Assembly: GCA_013299045.1 (NCBI GenBank)
Contig: JAAFJX010000004.1
Span: 62,001 to 126,000 of the forward strand
Reading direction: 5' to 3'
Source of the DNA: Cytophagales bacterium
GTDB lineage: Bacteria; Bacteroidota; Bacteroidia; Cytophagales; Bernardetiaceae
Length of the DNA stretch: 64,000 bases
Both the position numbers and the translations under genes were made by a program. The notes under the pieces were generated by a model. It was not told the origin of the DNA. It saw nothing but the letters and a program-made list of their open reading frames with translations, and made no database searches. Each line of letters starts with the position of its first letter. Within the stretch, counting starts at the first letter, position 1. Below are positions 1 through 9,989 of the stretch, piece after piece.

Positions 1-1089
1 CAAGACTTGTTTGATATAGCCGAAACAAACGCTCGCAAGGACGTGGTGGATATTCGTTCCGCCATGCTTGATGCTATCAAAGACCTAGAGATAAAGCGCA
101 ACCGCGTTGAAGATTTGACCGGCATAGGCACTGGCTTTACTGGCCTAGACCGCATTACATCTGGCTGGCAGCCTTCGGATTTGGTCATCCTTGCGGCGCG
201 TCCTGGTATGGGCAAAACCGCCTTTGTATTAACTGTGGCCAGAAATGCAGCTGTTATGTTTGGTAAAGGAGTAGCCTTTTTTTCATTAGAAATGGCCACA
301 GCCCAGCTCGTTAATCGTTTGATTGCTGCAGAGGCGGAGATAGACAATTATAAGCTGAAGAACGGTAATTTTTCTGACCACGACTGGCAGCAACTTTTTG
401 AGCGTACTACGGCTCTCTCGCAAGTTAGATTGTTTATTGACGACACACCCGCCATTTCGGTTATGGAGCTACGCACCAAAGCGCGGCGTTTGCGCAAACA
501 GCACGATATTGGCCTCATAATTATTGACTATTTGCAGCTAATGACCGGCGACAAGTCCACTGGCAATAGGGAGCAGGAAATATCTTCAATCTCTCGTTCA
601 CTCAAACAATTAGCCAAGGAGTTAAATGTTCCCGTCATTGCGCTTTCCCAACTTAGCCGTGCTGTAGAAACGCGAGGAGGCGACAAAAAACCTATGCTTT
701 CCGATTTGCGTGAGTCGGGCAGTATTGAGCAAGATGCCGATATGGTCATGTTTGTTTTTAGGCCAGAGTATTATGGCATTACTAACTATGAGGACGGCCA
801 AAGCACCAACGGCTCTGCCGAAATTATCATAGCCAAGAACCGTCATGGCGCATTAGACACCGTTCGTTTGCGCTTCCTGAAAGAATTTACCAAGTTCAAA
901 GATTGGGAAGACCAGGGTTTTAGTATGGATATGGGCGGTTTAGAACCTATTTTAGAAGTGAGCGCCAATGTTGGTGGAGGCCAGACTTTCAGCAGTAAAG
1001 CAAACAGTAATTTAGATACCCTCAATATCAAAACAGATGGTAGCCTGCCTCCCGAGTTTGACATTAATGCGAACGATGTGCCTTTTTAA
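1..1089 (+). CDS. dnaB: Replicative DNA helicase DnaB, C-terminal part (5' end outside window)
   Basis: The reading frame is open from base 1, so the start lies upstream of the window and this is the C-terminal two thirds of the protein. It shows the RecA-like motor of the hexameric replicative helicase: Walker A ARPGMGKTAF, Walker B IIIDYLQLM, and the downstream SQLSRAVETR and DLRESGSIEQDAD motifs typical of DnaB. It unwinds duplex DNA ahead of the replisome using ATP and interacts with DnaG primase. No intein is visible in the part seen. The short DUF486 gene starts 3 bases after the stop, so the two are probably co-transcribed. The identification is firm. Confidence 0.97.
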   Translation, partial: QDLFDIAETNARKDVVDIRSAMLDAIKDLEIKRNRVEDLTGIGTGFTGLDRITSGWQPSDLVILAARPGMGKTAFVLTVARNAAVMFGKGVAFFSLEMATAQLVNRLIAAEAEIDNYKLKNGNFSDHDWQQLFERTTALSQVRLFIDDTPAISVMELRTKARRLRKQHDIGLIIIDYLQLMTGDKSTGNREQEISSISRSLKQLAKELNVPVIALSQLSRAVETRGGDKKPMLSDLRESGSIEQDADMVMFVFRPEYYGITNYEDGQSTNGSAEIIIAKNRHGALDTVRLRFLKEFTKFKDWEDQGFSMDMGGLEPILEVSANVGGGQTFSSKANSNLDTLNIKTDGSLPPEFDINANDVPF

Positions 1090-1092
1090 GCC

Positions 1093-1422
1093 ATGAAGAC
1101 GATTGTTTTACTCTTGCTGTCTAATATTTTTATGACGATTGCCTGGTACGGCCACCTCAAGCATAAGGACGTGCCTATTTGGAAGGTTATTTTGATTAGC
1201 TGGGGCATAGCCTTTATAGAATACTGTTTTCATGTGCCGGCCAATCGTTGGGGGCACGCCACTTTCAATGCCGTACAACTCAAAACTATTCAAGAAGCCA
1301 CAAATTTACTTGTATTCATAGGCTTTAGCATCTATTATTTGGGCGAGGAAATCCGATGGAACTATATCTTAGGATTTGGGTTAATGGTAGCGGCAGTTTT
1401 TGTTATTTTTCATAAGTGGTAG
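1093..1422 (+). CDS. DMT-superfamily-like small membrane protein (DUF486)
   Basis: A 109-residue protein that is almost entirely hydrophobic, with four predicted membrane helices (about residues 3-20, 28-45, 65-83 and 88-106). The motif HVPANRWGHATFNAVQLKTIQE between helices 2 and 3, here quoted only as HVPANR and FNAVQLKTIQE, is characteristic of the DUF486 family, which is distantly related to small drug/metabolite transporters. The substrate is unknown. The gene begins 3 bases after the dnaB stop codon, which suggests co-transcription. Length agrees with the family. Confidence 0.85.
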   Translation: MKTIVLLLLSNIFMTIAWYGHLKHKDVPIWKVILISWGIAFIEYCFHVPANRWGHATFNAVQLKTIQEATNLLVFIGFSIYYLGEEIRWNYILGFGLMVAAVFVIFHKW

Positions 1423-1504
1423 ATTTTGTTCTGTTTTTTTGCAATTTATTCCATTTTTTTGCGTAATTGCGCTATAAATACCCACTCGTCTTATCCGTAA
1501 AATC

Positions 1505-3967
1505 ATGCAGAAGCATATCTCATTGTTCGTTGTATTCTGGCTCTGCCAGACACTCCTTTGGGCTACAGACCCGCCGTACAAAAGCAAGACTGTTGCTGAT
1601 AACAACCCACTTATCAATAGAACAGACGTAATGGAGCGGGACGAACAAGTACCGCTTTCAGACAAACCAATAGACCTTGAAAAATACTATAAAATTGACT
1701 ACATAAAAGAATTTTACGAAAAACGCATCAAAGCACCAGCGCTAGACCTTACTGCCGCTCTTGAAGGCAAAAGCGCACACGAATTGCGCCTCATGCGCTA
1801 TGATGTATTTGCACGAAAGGGATACCTCTTCCAAGATGCTATCTTACGCGCTCATTTTAATCAATTTAAGTGGTATCAGCCCATTTATGACGTAGAAGAT
1901 TTTAAAGTTTATCTGACAGACGCAGAAAAAGCATACATACGCCGCATTGCCGATGCCGAAAATAAGCTGCATACAGCGGATTATAGTCAAAAAAATGGCT
2001 TACAGCTCGCTAATTTTGACAATTTGCAGAATTTACAGCAGTTCCTTGTCATTCCTGACGCACTCAAAAGCCATGTTGTCAATGATGGTTTTGCGCTAGT
2101 GCCTACCAAAGAAAAAGATGAGCAGTTGTTTTATACCTATGACCGCAATCATTATGACTACATTCCTTCATTTGTAACGACAGACCTTTATTTGCAGGTT
2201 TTGCACATACATTTAAGCAAGCAAATACAACTTTTGGAAGAAGTTGCGCTCATCAACCGTCTTACTTTTGTAATGAAAGGACTTTATGGTAAAGCAAAAG
2301 AAAGTGTTGCTAAGGAAAACAACCCTATCATCAAAAAAGCGGCTGAGTGGAACATGGCATACACTAGCTTGGCGCTTTGGCTGCTCACAAACGAAACCAA
2401 TGCCGTACCTGCCTCTATGCAAGGTATTTATGAGGCAGAAAGAAGCAAGATTAGCGCAAAGTCTGGTGGCTTTGTTCCGAGTCCGCTCACTGGCGAGCAA
2501 CAAATGGACTATTCCCAAATACAGCCACGCGGCAACTACACCCGAACAGATACGCTCCGCCGCTATTTTCAGGCGGTTAAGTGGCTGGCTGTTTCTCCGT
2601 TTTTGTTTGAAGATATGCCAGGCACAACAGGCCTTGAACCAGCTAAAACCTTACAGTTTTTAATGTTGGCGCACTTTGTTAAATCAGACCCTAATATTTT
2701 GGCAGATTACAAGGCTTACGCACAGACGGTGCGTTTTTTGGCGGGCGAAGAAGACAATTTGAGTCTTTCTCATGCCATGGAGGCCATAGGAACGCGCTCT
2801 CTCAACGATTTGGCCAATGCCAAAACTCAAGCAAGCGTTTTGCGAATGCTCGTGAGTCTCGACCCCGAACGCATTAAAGGCAAGGGAACAAACCCTGTTT
2901 CAGACGCACTTTTACAGGCCAAAAAAGCCTTTTTTCTGCCTGGCCGCTATACGTTTGATGCCGAAATTATGCAACGCCTCATACACGTCATGGGAGCAGA
3001 GCCTAAACGCCCCTTCCCAAAAGGTTTAGATATTTTTGCCACTTTTGGCAATACCGAAGCAGAAAACATACTCAAGAACGTTTATCAAGAGCAAAAAAAC
3101 TGGCCGCAGTTTCCCGACACACTCAAAACCTTACAAAAACAGTTCAAAAACTTTTCGGCCTGGGACGCAAACGTTTACAGCCAATTTATGAACATGGTTA
3201 TTGGCTTGCAGGCAACTCCCGAAAACGCCCCTTTTTATATGAAAAATCCTGCTTGGGCACACAAAAACCTGAATACTATGCTCGCCGGCTGGACGCAGCT
3301 CAAGCACGATATGTTGCTATACGTCAAGCAGCCCTTTGCGGCGCAGGCTGGGCAGGGAGGCGGGCCACCCCCACCGCGCCATATAGCCTATGTAGAACCC
3401 AATATTGCCTTCTGGAAGAACGCACTCGCTTTGTTGGAACGCAACGAAAAGATGCTCAAAGACCTTGGCGTGAGTTCCGAAAAATTGGATAACAGACAAA
3501 AAAGTTTGCGCAGCATGGCAGAATTTCTGCTCGCTTGTAGTCAAAAGCAGCTTTCAGGGATAGCGTTAAGCCCTAATGACCATGAACGCCTCACTTGGAT
3601 AGGCGGCGAAGTAGAAAGCCTAACCCTAGACATTCTAGAAAGTATGGATTTTTATAGCATACAAAGTCCTGACAAATCCATTGCGATTGCGGCTGATGTT
3701 TATACCTACAAGGGTTTTTGCTTAGAAGAAGGCATAGGCCACCCCGACGAGATTTATGTAGTGGTGGATATAGACGGCTTTTTGTATATGGCACGAGGAG
3801 CAGTTCTAAGTCATTATGAGTTCAAGCAGCCCACAGAGGAGCGCTTAACAGACGAAAAGTGGCAAGAAATGCTTAAAAACAACCAGGTACCGGAACGCGC
3901 AGAGTGGTACAAACCTCATGTCTTGAATATAGAGCCGCTCAAAAGCAAGCCATCTTATTCTTTTTAA
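1505..3967 (+). CDS. Exported DUF3160 protein with N-terminal YARHG-like domain
   Basis: An 820-residue protein with an N-terminal signal peptide (hydrophobic residues 5-20). Residues about 91-135 contain ELRLMRYDVFARKGYLF, the pattern of the small extracellular YARHG domain. The remainder, including FVTTDLYLQVLHIHLSKQ and the C-terminal stretch ending in the EEGIGHPDEIYVVVDIDG region, matches my recollection of the DUF3160 family. No catalytic function is known for DUF3160; it is exported in many bacteria. The first ATG is used because it gives a good signal peptide. The 3' end precedes nth by 11 bases, so the two may share a transcript. Confidence 0.8.
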   Translation: MQKHISLFVVFWLCQTLLWATDPPYKSKTVADNNPLINRTDVMERDEQVPLSDKPIDLEKYYKIDYIKEFYEKRIKAPALDLTAALEGKSAHELRLMRYDVFARKGYLFQDAILRAHFNQFKWYQPIYDVEDFKVYLTDAEKAYIRRIADAENKLHTADYSQKNGLQLANFDNLQNLQQFLVIPDALKSHVVNDGFALVPTKEKDEQLFYTYDRNHYDYIPSFVTTDLYLQVLHIHLSKQIQLLEEVALINRLTFVMKGLYGKAKESVAKENNPIIKKAAEWNMAYTSLALWLLTNETNAVPASMQGIYEAERSKISAKSGGFVPSPLTGEQQMDYSQIQPRGNYTRTDTLRRYFQAVKWLAVSPFLFEDMPGTTGLEPAKTLQFLMLAHFVKSDPNILADYKAYAQTVRFLAGEEDNLSLSHAMEAIGTRSLNDLANAKTQASVLRMLVSLDPERIKGKGTNPVSDALLQAKKAFFLPGRYTFDAEIMQRLIHVMGAEPKRPFPKGLDIFATFGNTEAENILKNVYQEQKNWPQFPDTLKTLQKQFKNFSAWDANVYSQFMNMVIGLQATPENAPFYMKNPAWAHKNLNTMLAGWTQLKHDMLLYVKQPFAAQAGQGGGPPPPRHIAYVEPNIAFWKNALALLERNEKMLKDLGVSSEKLDNRQKSLRSMAEFLLACSQKQLSGIALSPNDHERLTWIGGEVESLTLDILESMDFYSIQSPDKSIAIAADVYTYKGFCLEEGIGHPDEIYVVVDIDGFLYMARGAVLSHYEFKQPTEERLTDEKWQEMLKNNQVPERAEWYKPHVLNIEPLKSKPSYSF

Positions 3968-3978
3968 GAACCTTTCTT

Positions 3979-4608
3979 ATGACTCTTAAAAGAAAGGCAC
4001 AAGCTATTCGCCAGATATTGGAAGAACTCTATCCAGAAACGCCTGTGCCGCTCTTACACGAAGACCCCTATACGCTCTTGATAGCCGTTTTGCTCTCTGC
4101 ACAATGTACGGATAAGCGCGTTAATGAAGTTACGCCATTTCTTTTTGAGCGCGCCAAAACGCCCGCAACCATGATGCTTTTGAGCGTTGAGGAAATTCAA
4201 CAAATCATTAGACCTTGCGGGCTTTCTGGCACTAAGAGTAAAGCAATTCATACGCTTTCGGGCATTTTGCTAGAAAAATATGCAGGAGCAGTACCCCAAG
4301 ACATGGCTTTGCTCGAAGAACTACCCGGAGTAGGGCATAAAACGGCCTCCGTGGTGATGAGCCAAGCCTTTGGGGTGCCTGCATTTCCTGTGGATACACA
4401 CATTCATAGGCTGGCAGCACGCTGGGGGCTTTCAAGTGGTAAGAACGTGGTACAAACCGAGCGCGACCTAAAAGCGCTTTATGCCGCCAAGTATTGGAAT
4501 AGCCTGCATCTGCAAATTATTTTTTATGGGCGCGAATACTGCCCAGCACGTTCGCATTCTGTAGAAAAGTGCCTCATCTGCAAAGAGTATGGTATAGAAA
4601 AGACGTAA
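3979..4608 (+). CDS. nth: Endonuclease III (DNA glycosylase/AP lyase)
   Basis: A 209-residue base-excision repair enzyme that removes oxidised pyrimidines and nicks AP sites. Helix-hairpin-helix LEELPGVGHKTASVV carries the catalytic lysine (GHKTAS) and is followed by the catalytic aspartate in FPVDTHIHR. The canonical [4Fe-4S] motif C-x6-C-x2-C-x5-C is not present: the C-terminus has only three cysteines, spaced C-x9-C-x2-C (CPARSHSVEKCLIC), so cluster binding is doubtful. I chose the ATG at 3979; a longer frame from 3904 overlaps the upstream gene and adds non-homologous residues. Confidence 0.93.
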   Translation: MTLKRKAQAIRQILEELYPETPVPLLHEDPYTLLIAVLLSAQCTDKRVNEVTPFLFERAKTPATMMLLSVEEIQQIIRPCGLSGTKSKAIHTLSGILLEKYAGAVPQDMALLEELPGVGHKTASVVMSQAFGVPAFPVDTHIHRLAARWGLSSGKNVVQTERDLKALYAAKYWNSLHLQIIFYGREYCPARSHSVEKCLICKEYGIEKT

Positions 4609-4757
4609 TATTTTTTTTGTATAAATGACGCAATAAAATTAGTTTTATACTTTTTATAGCTTATCTTTATGGTCTTATAAAAAGCATCAATTTGATACTT
4701 TACAGTTAAAACATAACAGATTTGGTTCATCTTTTTTAGAATTTACCCCTACCTAAG

Positions 4758-6197
4758 GTGCTTAGCAGATTCAAACACAAAAAACTAGCGGGTGCCGGCA
4801 TATTCTACTATCCAATACGTGTAGTGGCATATAGCATGGCTGCTGCTATGGTCTATTTGGATAGAACAGAAAACGATTCTTGGAATACGGTTGCCTATTT
4901 TTACATGACTCTGGTTGTGCTGCAGCCCAATGCCTCACTTTTAGCTTATTGGCTAAGAGGGAACAGCAGGCGTGTAGAGCACGTGTCGCTCTTTATGGAT
5001 TGCTTCTGGGCTGGTGGAGCTATCGTTATTTTGCATTTTGGCCTGCCTAGCTCTATTGTACTCGGCTTGATGAGCTTAATGAACGTTACGGCTTCAAGAG
5101 GCATTAAGCACCTATTCTGGGGTGTTTTGTGTATAGGTTTAGGGCTTGGTTTTGTGTCGCTTTTTCACCCCATAAGCATAACGTTTGCTATTTCTGAACC
5201 TCTGCTATTCTTATCTTTGTCTTGCTTGGCTGGCTACTGTATTCTGTTTGGGTTTGTGGTGGATAAGGCAAACAAATCCTTGCTCCGCGCCAAAGACCGC
5301 ATTACGAAGCAAAAGAACGAAATTGAAGCGCAAAGCATTAAACTAAAAGAACTCAATGAAGAAATAGGGCAGCAGAAAGAAGAAATTTTGCAAACACTGC
5401 AAGTAGTAGAAACACAACGCAATGAAATTCAGTACAAGAATGAAAATATAGTAGCTTCCATCAATTACGCTAAGCGTATTCAACAAGCTATGCTACCACC
5501 TCACGAAGTCTTGACTGCTGCTTTCAAAGATATTTTTGTACTTTTTTTGCCCAAAGACATTGTTTCAGGGGATTTTTACTGGTTTACAAAAACGGAGCAG
5601 CATAAGTTTTTGGCAGTGGCAGACTGCACAGGGCATGGTGTGCCGGGAGCTTTTATGACGCTCATCAGCAATACTTTACTGAACCAAATCATCAACGAAA
5701 ATGAGGTTTATGCGCCTGCTGCTATTCTCGCAGAGCTTGATAAAGCCATCATCAGCACTTTGAAGCAAGACGAGGAGGACAACAACGTGAACGACGGCAT
5801 GGATATTTGTTTGCTTTGCTACACGACATCAGAACAGAAAATACGCTTTAGTAGCGCTAAAAGGCCATTTTTACTGCTTCGTAACCACATTTTAACGGAA
5901 ACTAAAGGTTCACGTTTTCCTATTGGTAGCTCTTATGGCTATGAAAAAGTTTATGAAGAACACCTACTAGACGCGCTGCCTAATGATAAATTTTACCTCT
6001 ACACGGACGGCTACCCAGACCAATTTGGTGAACAGACAGGCCGCAAGTTACTATCCAAGCACTTTAAGGAAATGATTGGGCAGATTAATACCAAACCTTT
6101 CGCTGAACAAAAACTTTATCTGGAAGGGTATATCCAAAACTGGCGCGGCGAAATACCCCAAACTGATGATGTGTTGGTCGTTGGCCTGGAACTTTAG
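4758..6197 (+). CDS. Membrane-bound SpoIIE/PP2C-type serine phosphatase
   Basis: A 479-residue protein: five or six hydrophobic segments in the first 160 residues, a charged coiled coil at about 175-235, then a PP2C-like SpoIIE phosphatase domain at 250-479. Metal-binding acidic motifs are visible as SGDFYWF, VADCTGHGVPGAFM and, near the end, LYTDGYPDQFG. Such proteins dephosphorylate anti-sigma or anti-anti-sigma partners, or unknown targets in Bacteroidota; the partner is not encoded next to it. The start is a GTG at 4758, the first plausible start after an in-frame TAG at 4737; the next ATG would cut into the first membrane helix. Confidence 0.85.
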   Translation: MLSRFKHKKLAGAGIFYYPIRVVAYSMAAAMVYLDRTENDSWNTVAYFYMTLVVLQPNASLLAYWLRGNSRRVEHVSLFMDCFWAGGAIVILHFGLPSSIVLGLMSLMNVTASRGIKHLFWGVLCIGLGLGFVSLFHPISITFAISEPLLFLSLSCLAGYCILFGFVVDKANKSLLRAKDRITKQKNEIEAQSIKLKELNEEIGQQKEEILQTLQVVETQRNEIQYKNENIVASINYAKRIQQAMLPPHEVLTAAFKDIFVLFLPKDIVSGDFYWFTKTEQHKFLAVADCTGHGVPGAFMTLISNTLLNQIINENEVYAPAAILAELDKAIISTLKQDEEDNNVNDGMDICLLCYTTSEQKIRFSSAKRPFLLLRNHILTETKGSRFPIGSSYGYEKVYEEHLLDALPNDKFYLYTDGYPDQFGEQTGRKLLSKHFKEMIGQINTKPFAEQKLYLEGYIQNWRGEIPQTDDVLVVGLEL

Positions 6198-6349
6198 AAC
6201 TTAGTTTTTTTGAAGATTCTTACGCCATGTTTTAGGTATTGCGTTGCACCTACTACTTTTGCAAATCTTTAACAAGGCTGTGCGTAATGAAATCATTTTT
6301 GAGGCGTTTTACTGAAAACATGGCTACACTATCCTAATACTAAGACGCA

Positions 6350-7873
6350 ATGAACCAACAGAAATTTCAATTATCTACCACAAAAAAAACTTGGATTTTT
6401 TTTGTATTTTTTTTATATGCAGGTACGCTTCAGGCAGGTACTACCCCTATTACGAGTGTGGGCGCGGCATGGTGGGCAGCTCTGCCAGAGGGATGGAAAA
6501 AGCACTTCAAAGATTCACTTAAACTCTCAGAAAACCCTACTTCAGCAGATTTTGAGAAGATTAAAGCACTCAAACGATTCAACTGTGCTGGCCAGCCTAT
6601 GCGCTTCAACCGCAATATCATGGATATTCGCGCTTTAGCTTATCTGTCTAATTTAGAGGAAGTTAATATCTCTTTTACACCTGTTAGTTCCGTAGCGCCA
6701 CTTGCCAAACTCAAAAAGTTGAGAATAGTGCGCTTTGAAGAAACGAATGTAACGGATTTGAGCCCCTTGGCCGAATTGCCACTCTTGACCGAAATTTGGG
6801 CGCAGGGCTGCCCCGAACTCTTAGAATTGGCACCACTCCGTGCTTGCAAAGCGCTTAAAAAATTGTCAATTTCTGAAACCTCAGTAACCGATTTAACACC
6901 ACTAGCCGAACTCAAACAGCTAGAAAGATTGTATATTTCCAAGACAAAGGTAAGCGACCTAGCGCCTTTGAGCGCCCTACAAAATCTGACCAAGCTAGGG
7001 CTTGTTGAAACCCAAGTAAACGACCTTAGCCCGCTACAAGGACTAAAAAAACTAGAATCACTCCTCCTCTGGAAAACAAAAATTACCGACCTTGCGCCTT
7101 TAGCTCATCTCACTGGCCTAAAAGAACTTTTCATTAACTGGACAAACGTGCAAGACCTGAGTCCGCTTGCTAAACTTGCCCGCTTAGAAAGGCTTTCTAT
7201 GAGCGAAACTCTGGTTACTGATTTGATGCCGCTCGCGAACTTGACGGAATTGCGTGAGTTGTTTATTCAAAAAAATAAGGTAGTAAGCCTTGCGCCCTTG
7301 GCGAATCTCAAAAAGCTGGAAGTACTAACCCTAGACCGCACCCTAACGACAGACTTTAGCCCATTAGGGACTTTAAGCGCCCTTAAAAAGTTGCATTTAA
7401 AGGAAACATCTTTTAGTCATTTGAAAGATTTGGCAGGCTGCCAGAACCTAGAAATGCTAGATATTTCCAAGACAAAAGTTTTGAGCTTACATGGGATAGC
7501 GGCACTACAAAAATTGAAAGAACTGAACTTTACGAATAACAAAATTAGTGATTTAGACTCAATAGGCCTCTTGAAAAACCTTAAAACTCTTATTGCAGCA
7601 AACACCGACCTAACTGACTTAAACCCTATTTTACCACTGACGGAACTAGAAAATTTAGATATTTCTAATACCAAAGTGTCTGACTTGTCGCCACTCAAGA
7701 ACATGGCACTGCTCAAAGAGCTTGACGCATCTTATACAGCTATTACCAGTTTGAATGGCTTGTACAAAAGCAAGAAGATAGCGCGCAAAGTTTATGTAGT
7801 AGGCACACCACTCGTAGATTTAGTGAAAGCTGAAGCCGCCGAGGCAGACCGCGACGCTGCGGGTGGTAATTGA
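6350..7873 (+). CDS. Secreted internalin-like leucine-rich repeat protein
   Basis: A 507-residue protein with an N-terminal signal peptide (about residues 1-29). From about residue 90 to 485 there are some 18 tandem leucine-rich repeats of 22 residues, with the pattern LAxLxxLxxLxIxxTxVxDLxP, the spacing of internalin-type LRRs. The repeats differ enough at DNA level that recombination among them is unlikely to be frequent. There is no T9SS sorting domain and no lipobox, so it is probably periplasmic or released. LRR solenoids bind proteins; the partner cannot be inferred. A stand-alone gene: 152 bases separate it from the phosphatase upstream. Confidence 0.85.
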   Translation: MNQQKFQLSTTKKTWIFFVFFLYAGTLQAGTTPITSVGAAWWAALPEGWKKHFKDSLKLSENPTSADFEKIKALKRFNCAGQPMRFNRNIMDIRALAYLSNLEEVNISFTPVSSVAPLAKLKKLRIVRFEETNVTDLSPLAELPLLTEIWAQGCPELLELAPLRACKALKKLSISETSVTDLTPLAELKQLERLYISKTKVSDLAPLSALQNLTKLGLVETQVNDLSPLQGLKKLESLLLWKTKITDLAPLAHLTGLKELFINWTNVQDLSPLAKLARLERLSMSETLVTDLMPLANLTELRELFIQKNKVVSLAPLANLKKLEVLTLDRTLTTDFSPLGTLSALKKLHLKETSFSHLKDLAGCQNLEMLDISKTKVLSLHGIAALQKLKELNFTNNKISDLDSIGLLKNLKTLIAANTDLTDLNPILPLTELENLDISNTKVSDLSPLKNMALLKELDASYTAITSLNGLYKSKKIARKVYVVGTPLVDLVKAEAAEADRDAAGGN

Positions 7874-7923
7874 TTTTACTTGATAAAAAGCTACAAAAAG
7901 CGCATTTTTTTATCAAAAAACAC

Positions 7924-7931
7924 TAACTTTG
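7924..7931 (+). promoter_or_regulatory. Bacteroidota -7 element TAACTTTG upstream of the ABC-F gene
   Basis: TAACTTTG matches the Bacteroidota -7 consensus TAnnTTTG and lies 28 bases before the ABC-F ATG. It is followed by GCGG, as in the rpoB promoter. No clear TTTG -33 box is seen 19-21 bases upstream; the region there is T-rich. Confidence 0.55.
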
Positions 7932-7959
7932 CGGCCTGAAAATTCAAAAATCTAAAAAA

Positions 7960-9870
7960 ATGCTCACTATTCATCAGCTAGAGTTTCGTTACGGCAGCCG
8001 TATCATTTACCAAAATGCTTCTTTGCAAATAAAACCCAAAGAGCGCATTGGCCTGGTGGGTGCAAACGGCACGGGCAAATCTACCTTGCTTAGGCTGATT
8101 GTTGGCGAATACAGCCCTGATGGCGGAAGCATAAGCCGCAGCAATGATTGTACACTGGGTTATTTGAACCAAGATTTGCTTTCCTTCCAGAGCGACGAGC
8201 CTATTATAGAAATTGCGATGCTGGCCTTTGAGCGAGAAAACCGCATAGAGGCAGAAATTAACAAACTCCTTCAACGACTTGAGCATGATACCAGCGACGA
8301 GGTTATTAACCGTCTGGCAGATTTGCAGTCCGAGTTTGAGGGTTTGGGCGGCTACAGTTTGCGTTCGCAGGCCGAAGAAATTTTAGAGGGTTTAGGTTTC
8401 CATACGTCCGATTTGCAGCGCCCACTGCGCGAATTTTCTGGCGGCTGGCGTATGCGCGTGATGTTAGCCAAATTACTCTTACAGAAGCCCGCCCTGCTTT
8501 TGCTGGACGAACCTACCAACCACTTGGACTTGCCCTCCATCGAATGGCTTGAAAATTACCTGCGCGCTTATGAAGGGGCAGTCGTAATTGTGTCGCACGA
8601 CCGTTATTTGCTAAGTACTCTGGCCAACGTGATTGTTGATGTAAATGCCGGAGAGCTACACCGTTACAGCGGAAACTACGATTTTTTCTTGGAGGAAAAA
8701 ACCCTTCGTCAAACCATACAAAAACAAGCCTACGAAAACCAACAGCAAAAAATAAAGGATACCGAACGCTTTATTGAGCGTTTTAAGGCCAAAGCGACCA
8801 AGGCGGTTCAGGTGCAGTCCCGCGTAAAAGCACTTGGGCGAATGGACATCATCGAGGACGTGGACGGCCCTGCTGCTGCAATGAGTATGCGTTTTACGCT
8901 TGGGCAGCCATCTGGCCGTATTGTGGCAGAGCTCCGCGATGTAAGCAAGGCATTCGGCGACCTACAAATTCTTGAAAAGGCTGAACTCACTATAGAACGT
9001 GGCGACAAAATTGCCCTCATTGGAGCAAACGGGAAGGGAAAATCCACACTTCTCCGTATTGTAGCAGGCACAGAGAACATTCAGGGCGAACGCACGCTGG
9101 GGCATAACGTTCAGGCTACTTTTTTTGCGCAACACCAGCTAGAAGCCCTACAACTTGAAAATACGCTGGTAGAAGAACTGGCTTCTTCTTCCCCAAACCG
9201 CAACGAAAACGAGCTTAGAACCATCTTAGGCTGCTTTTTGTTTTCAGGCGAAGATGCTCTCAAGCGCGTGCGGGTGCTATCTGGTGGCGAAAAATCTAGG
9301 GTAGCCCTTGCTAAAACTTTACTCTCACAAGCCAATTTTTTGTTGCTGGACGAGCCTACCAACCACTTAGATATTACCTCGGTAAATATTCTGATTGAGG
9401 CGCTCAAAAAATATGAAGGCTCTTTTTTGGTTGTATCGCACGACCGCCACTTCGTCAGCCAAATTGCTAACCGCATTGCCTACATAGAAGAACACAAACT
9501 CAAAACCTATCCGGGCACTTTTGAAGAGTACCAAGAATGGCAAGCTCGGCAAGCTCTAGCACAAAAGAATAACCCAACTGCCAATAAAACGGATAATAAG
9601 CCAAAAAATATTCAAGCGGCTGCCCAACCCAAGAACAATAACACAAACCTGCCCAATACTAAAAAACTTCAACAAGAGCTAGAAAAGGCAGAAAAAGCCG
9701 TGGAAGACTTAGAAAAACGCATACAAAACCTTGAGGCCGATATGGTGCTGCCCCAAAACGTGAGCGACCTCAAAAAGAGCCAAGAGCTGACTGTTCAGTA
9801 CAACACGCTTAAAAAACAACTAGAAGTAGCTACAGCCCATTGGGAAAGCATTTACGAGCAGATGGGATAG
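7960..9870 (+). CDS. ABC-F family ATPase (duplicated ATP-binding cassettes, Uup/YheS-like)
   Basis: A 636-residue soluble protein with two ABC ATPase domains and no membrane segments, which defines the ABC-F group of ribosome-associated ATPases. First cassette: Walker A GANGTGKST, signature FSGGWRMR, Walker B LLLLDEPTNHLD. Second cassette: Walker A GANGKGKST, signature LSGGEKSR, Walker B LLLDEPTNHLD. The interdomain linker is charged, and residues from about 555 to 636 form a C-terminal coiled coil as in Uup and YheS. ABC-F proteins modulate the ribosomal peptidyl transferase region or, in some members, protect against antibiotics; the exact subfamily is not resolvable by eye. Confidence 0.93.
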   Translation: MLTIHQLEFRYGSRIIYQNASLQIKPKERIGLVGANGTGKSTLLRLIVGEYSPDGGSISRSNDCTLGYLNQDLLSFQSDEPIIEIAMLAFERENRIEAEINKLLQRLEHDTSDEVINRLADLQSEFEGLGGYSLRSQAEEILEGLGFHTSDLQRPLREFSGGWRMRVMLAKLLLQKPALLLLDEPTNHLDLPSIEWLENYLRAYEGAVVIVSHDRYLLSTLANVIVDVNAGELHRYSGNYDFFLEEKTLRQTIQKQAYENQQQKIKDTERFIERFKAKATKAVQVQSRVKALGRMDIIEDVDGPAAAMSMRFTLGQPSGRIVAELRDVSKAFGDLQILEKAELTIERGDKIALIGANGKGKSTLLRIVAGTENIQGERTLGHNVQATFFAQHQLEALQLENTLVEELASSSPNRNENELRTILGCFLFSGEDALKRVRVLSGGEKSRVALAKTLLSQANFLLLDEPTNHLDITSVNILIEALKKYEGSFLVVSHDRHFVSQIANRIAYIEEHKLKTYPGTFEEYQEWQARQALAQKNNPTANKTDNKPKNIQAAAQPKNNNTNLPNTKKLQQELEKAEKAVEDLEKRIQNLEADMVLPQNVSDLKKSQELTVQYNTLKKQLEVATAHWESIYEQMG

Positions 9871-9949
9871 CTGTATGAGAGAGTTTGCTCAAAACACAGA
9901 ATGCTTACTGCTGGTTTTTTAAATTTAGTTCTTCCTGAAACATCTAACT

Positions 9950-9989
9950 AGTCGCTCCTTAAAATACATCTAAAGTATTTTAAGCGACT
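9950..9989 (+). repeat. Short palindromic copy of the AGTCGTCCC repeat family
   Basis: AGTCGCTCCTTAAAATAC and its near-complement GTATTTTAAGCGACT surround a 7-base loop. The ends match those of the larger elements at 28131-28604 and 48838-49079 (AGTCGTCCCTTAAAATAC and similar), so this looks like a minimal end-to-end remnant. The rest of the 9871-10334 gap contains the rpoB promoter and no gene that I can support. Confidence 0.6.
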
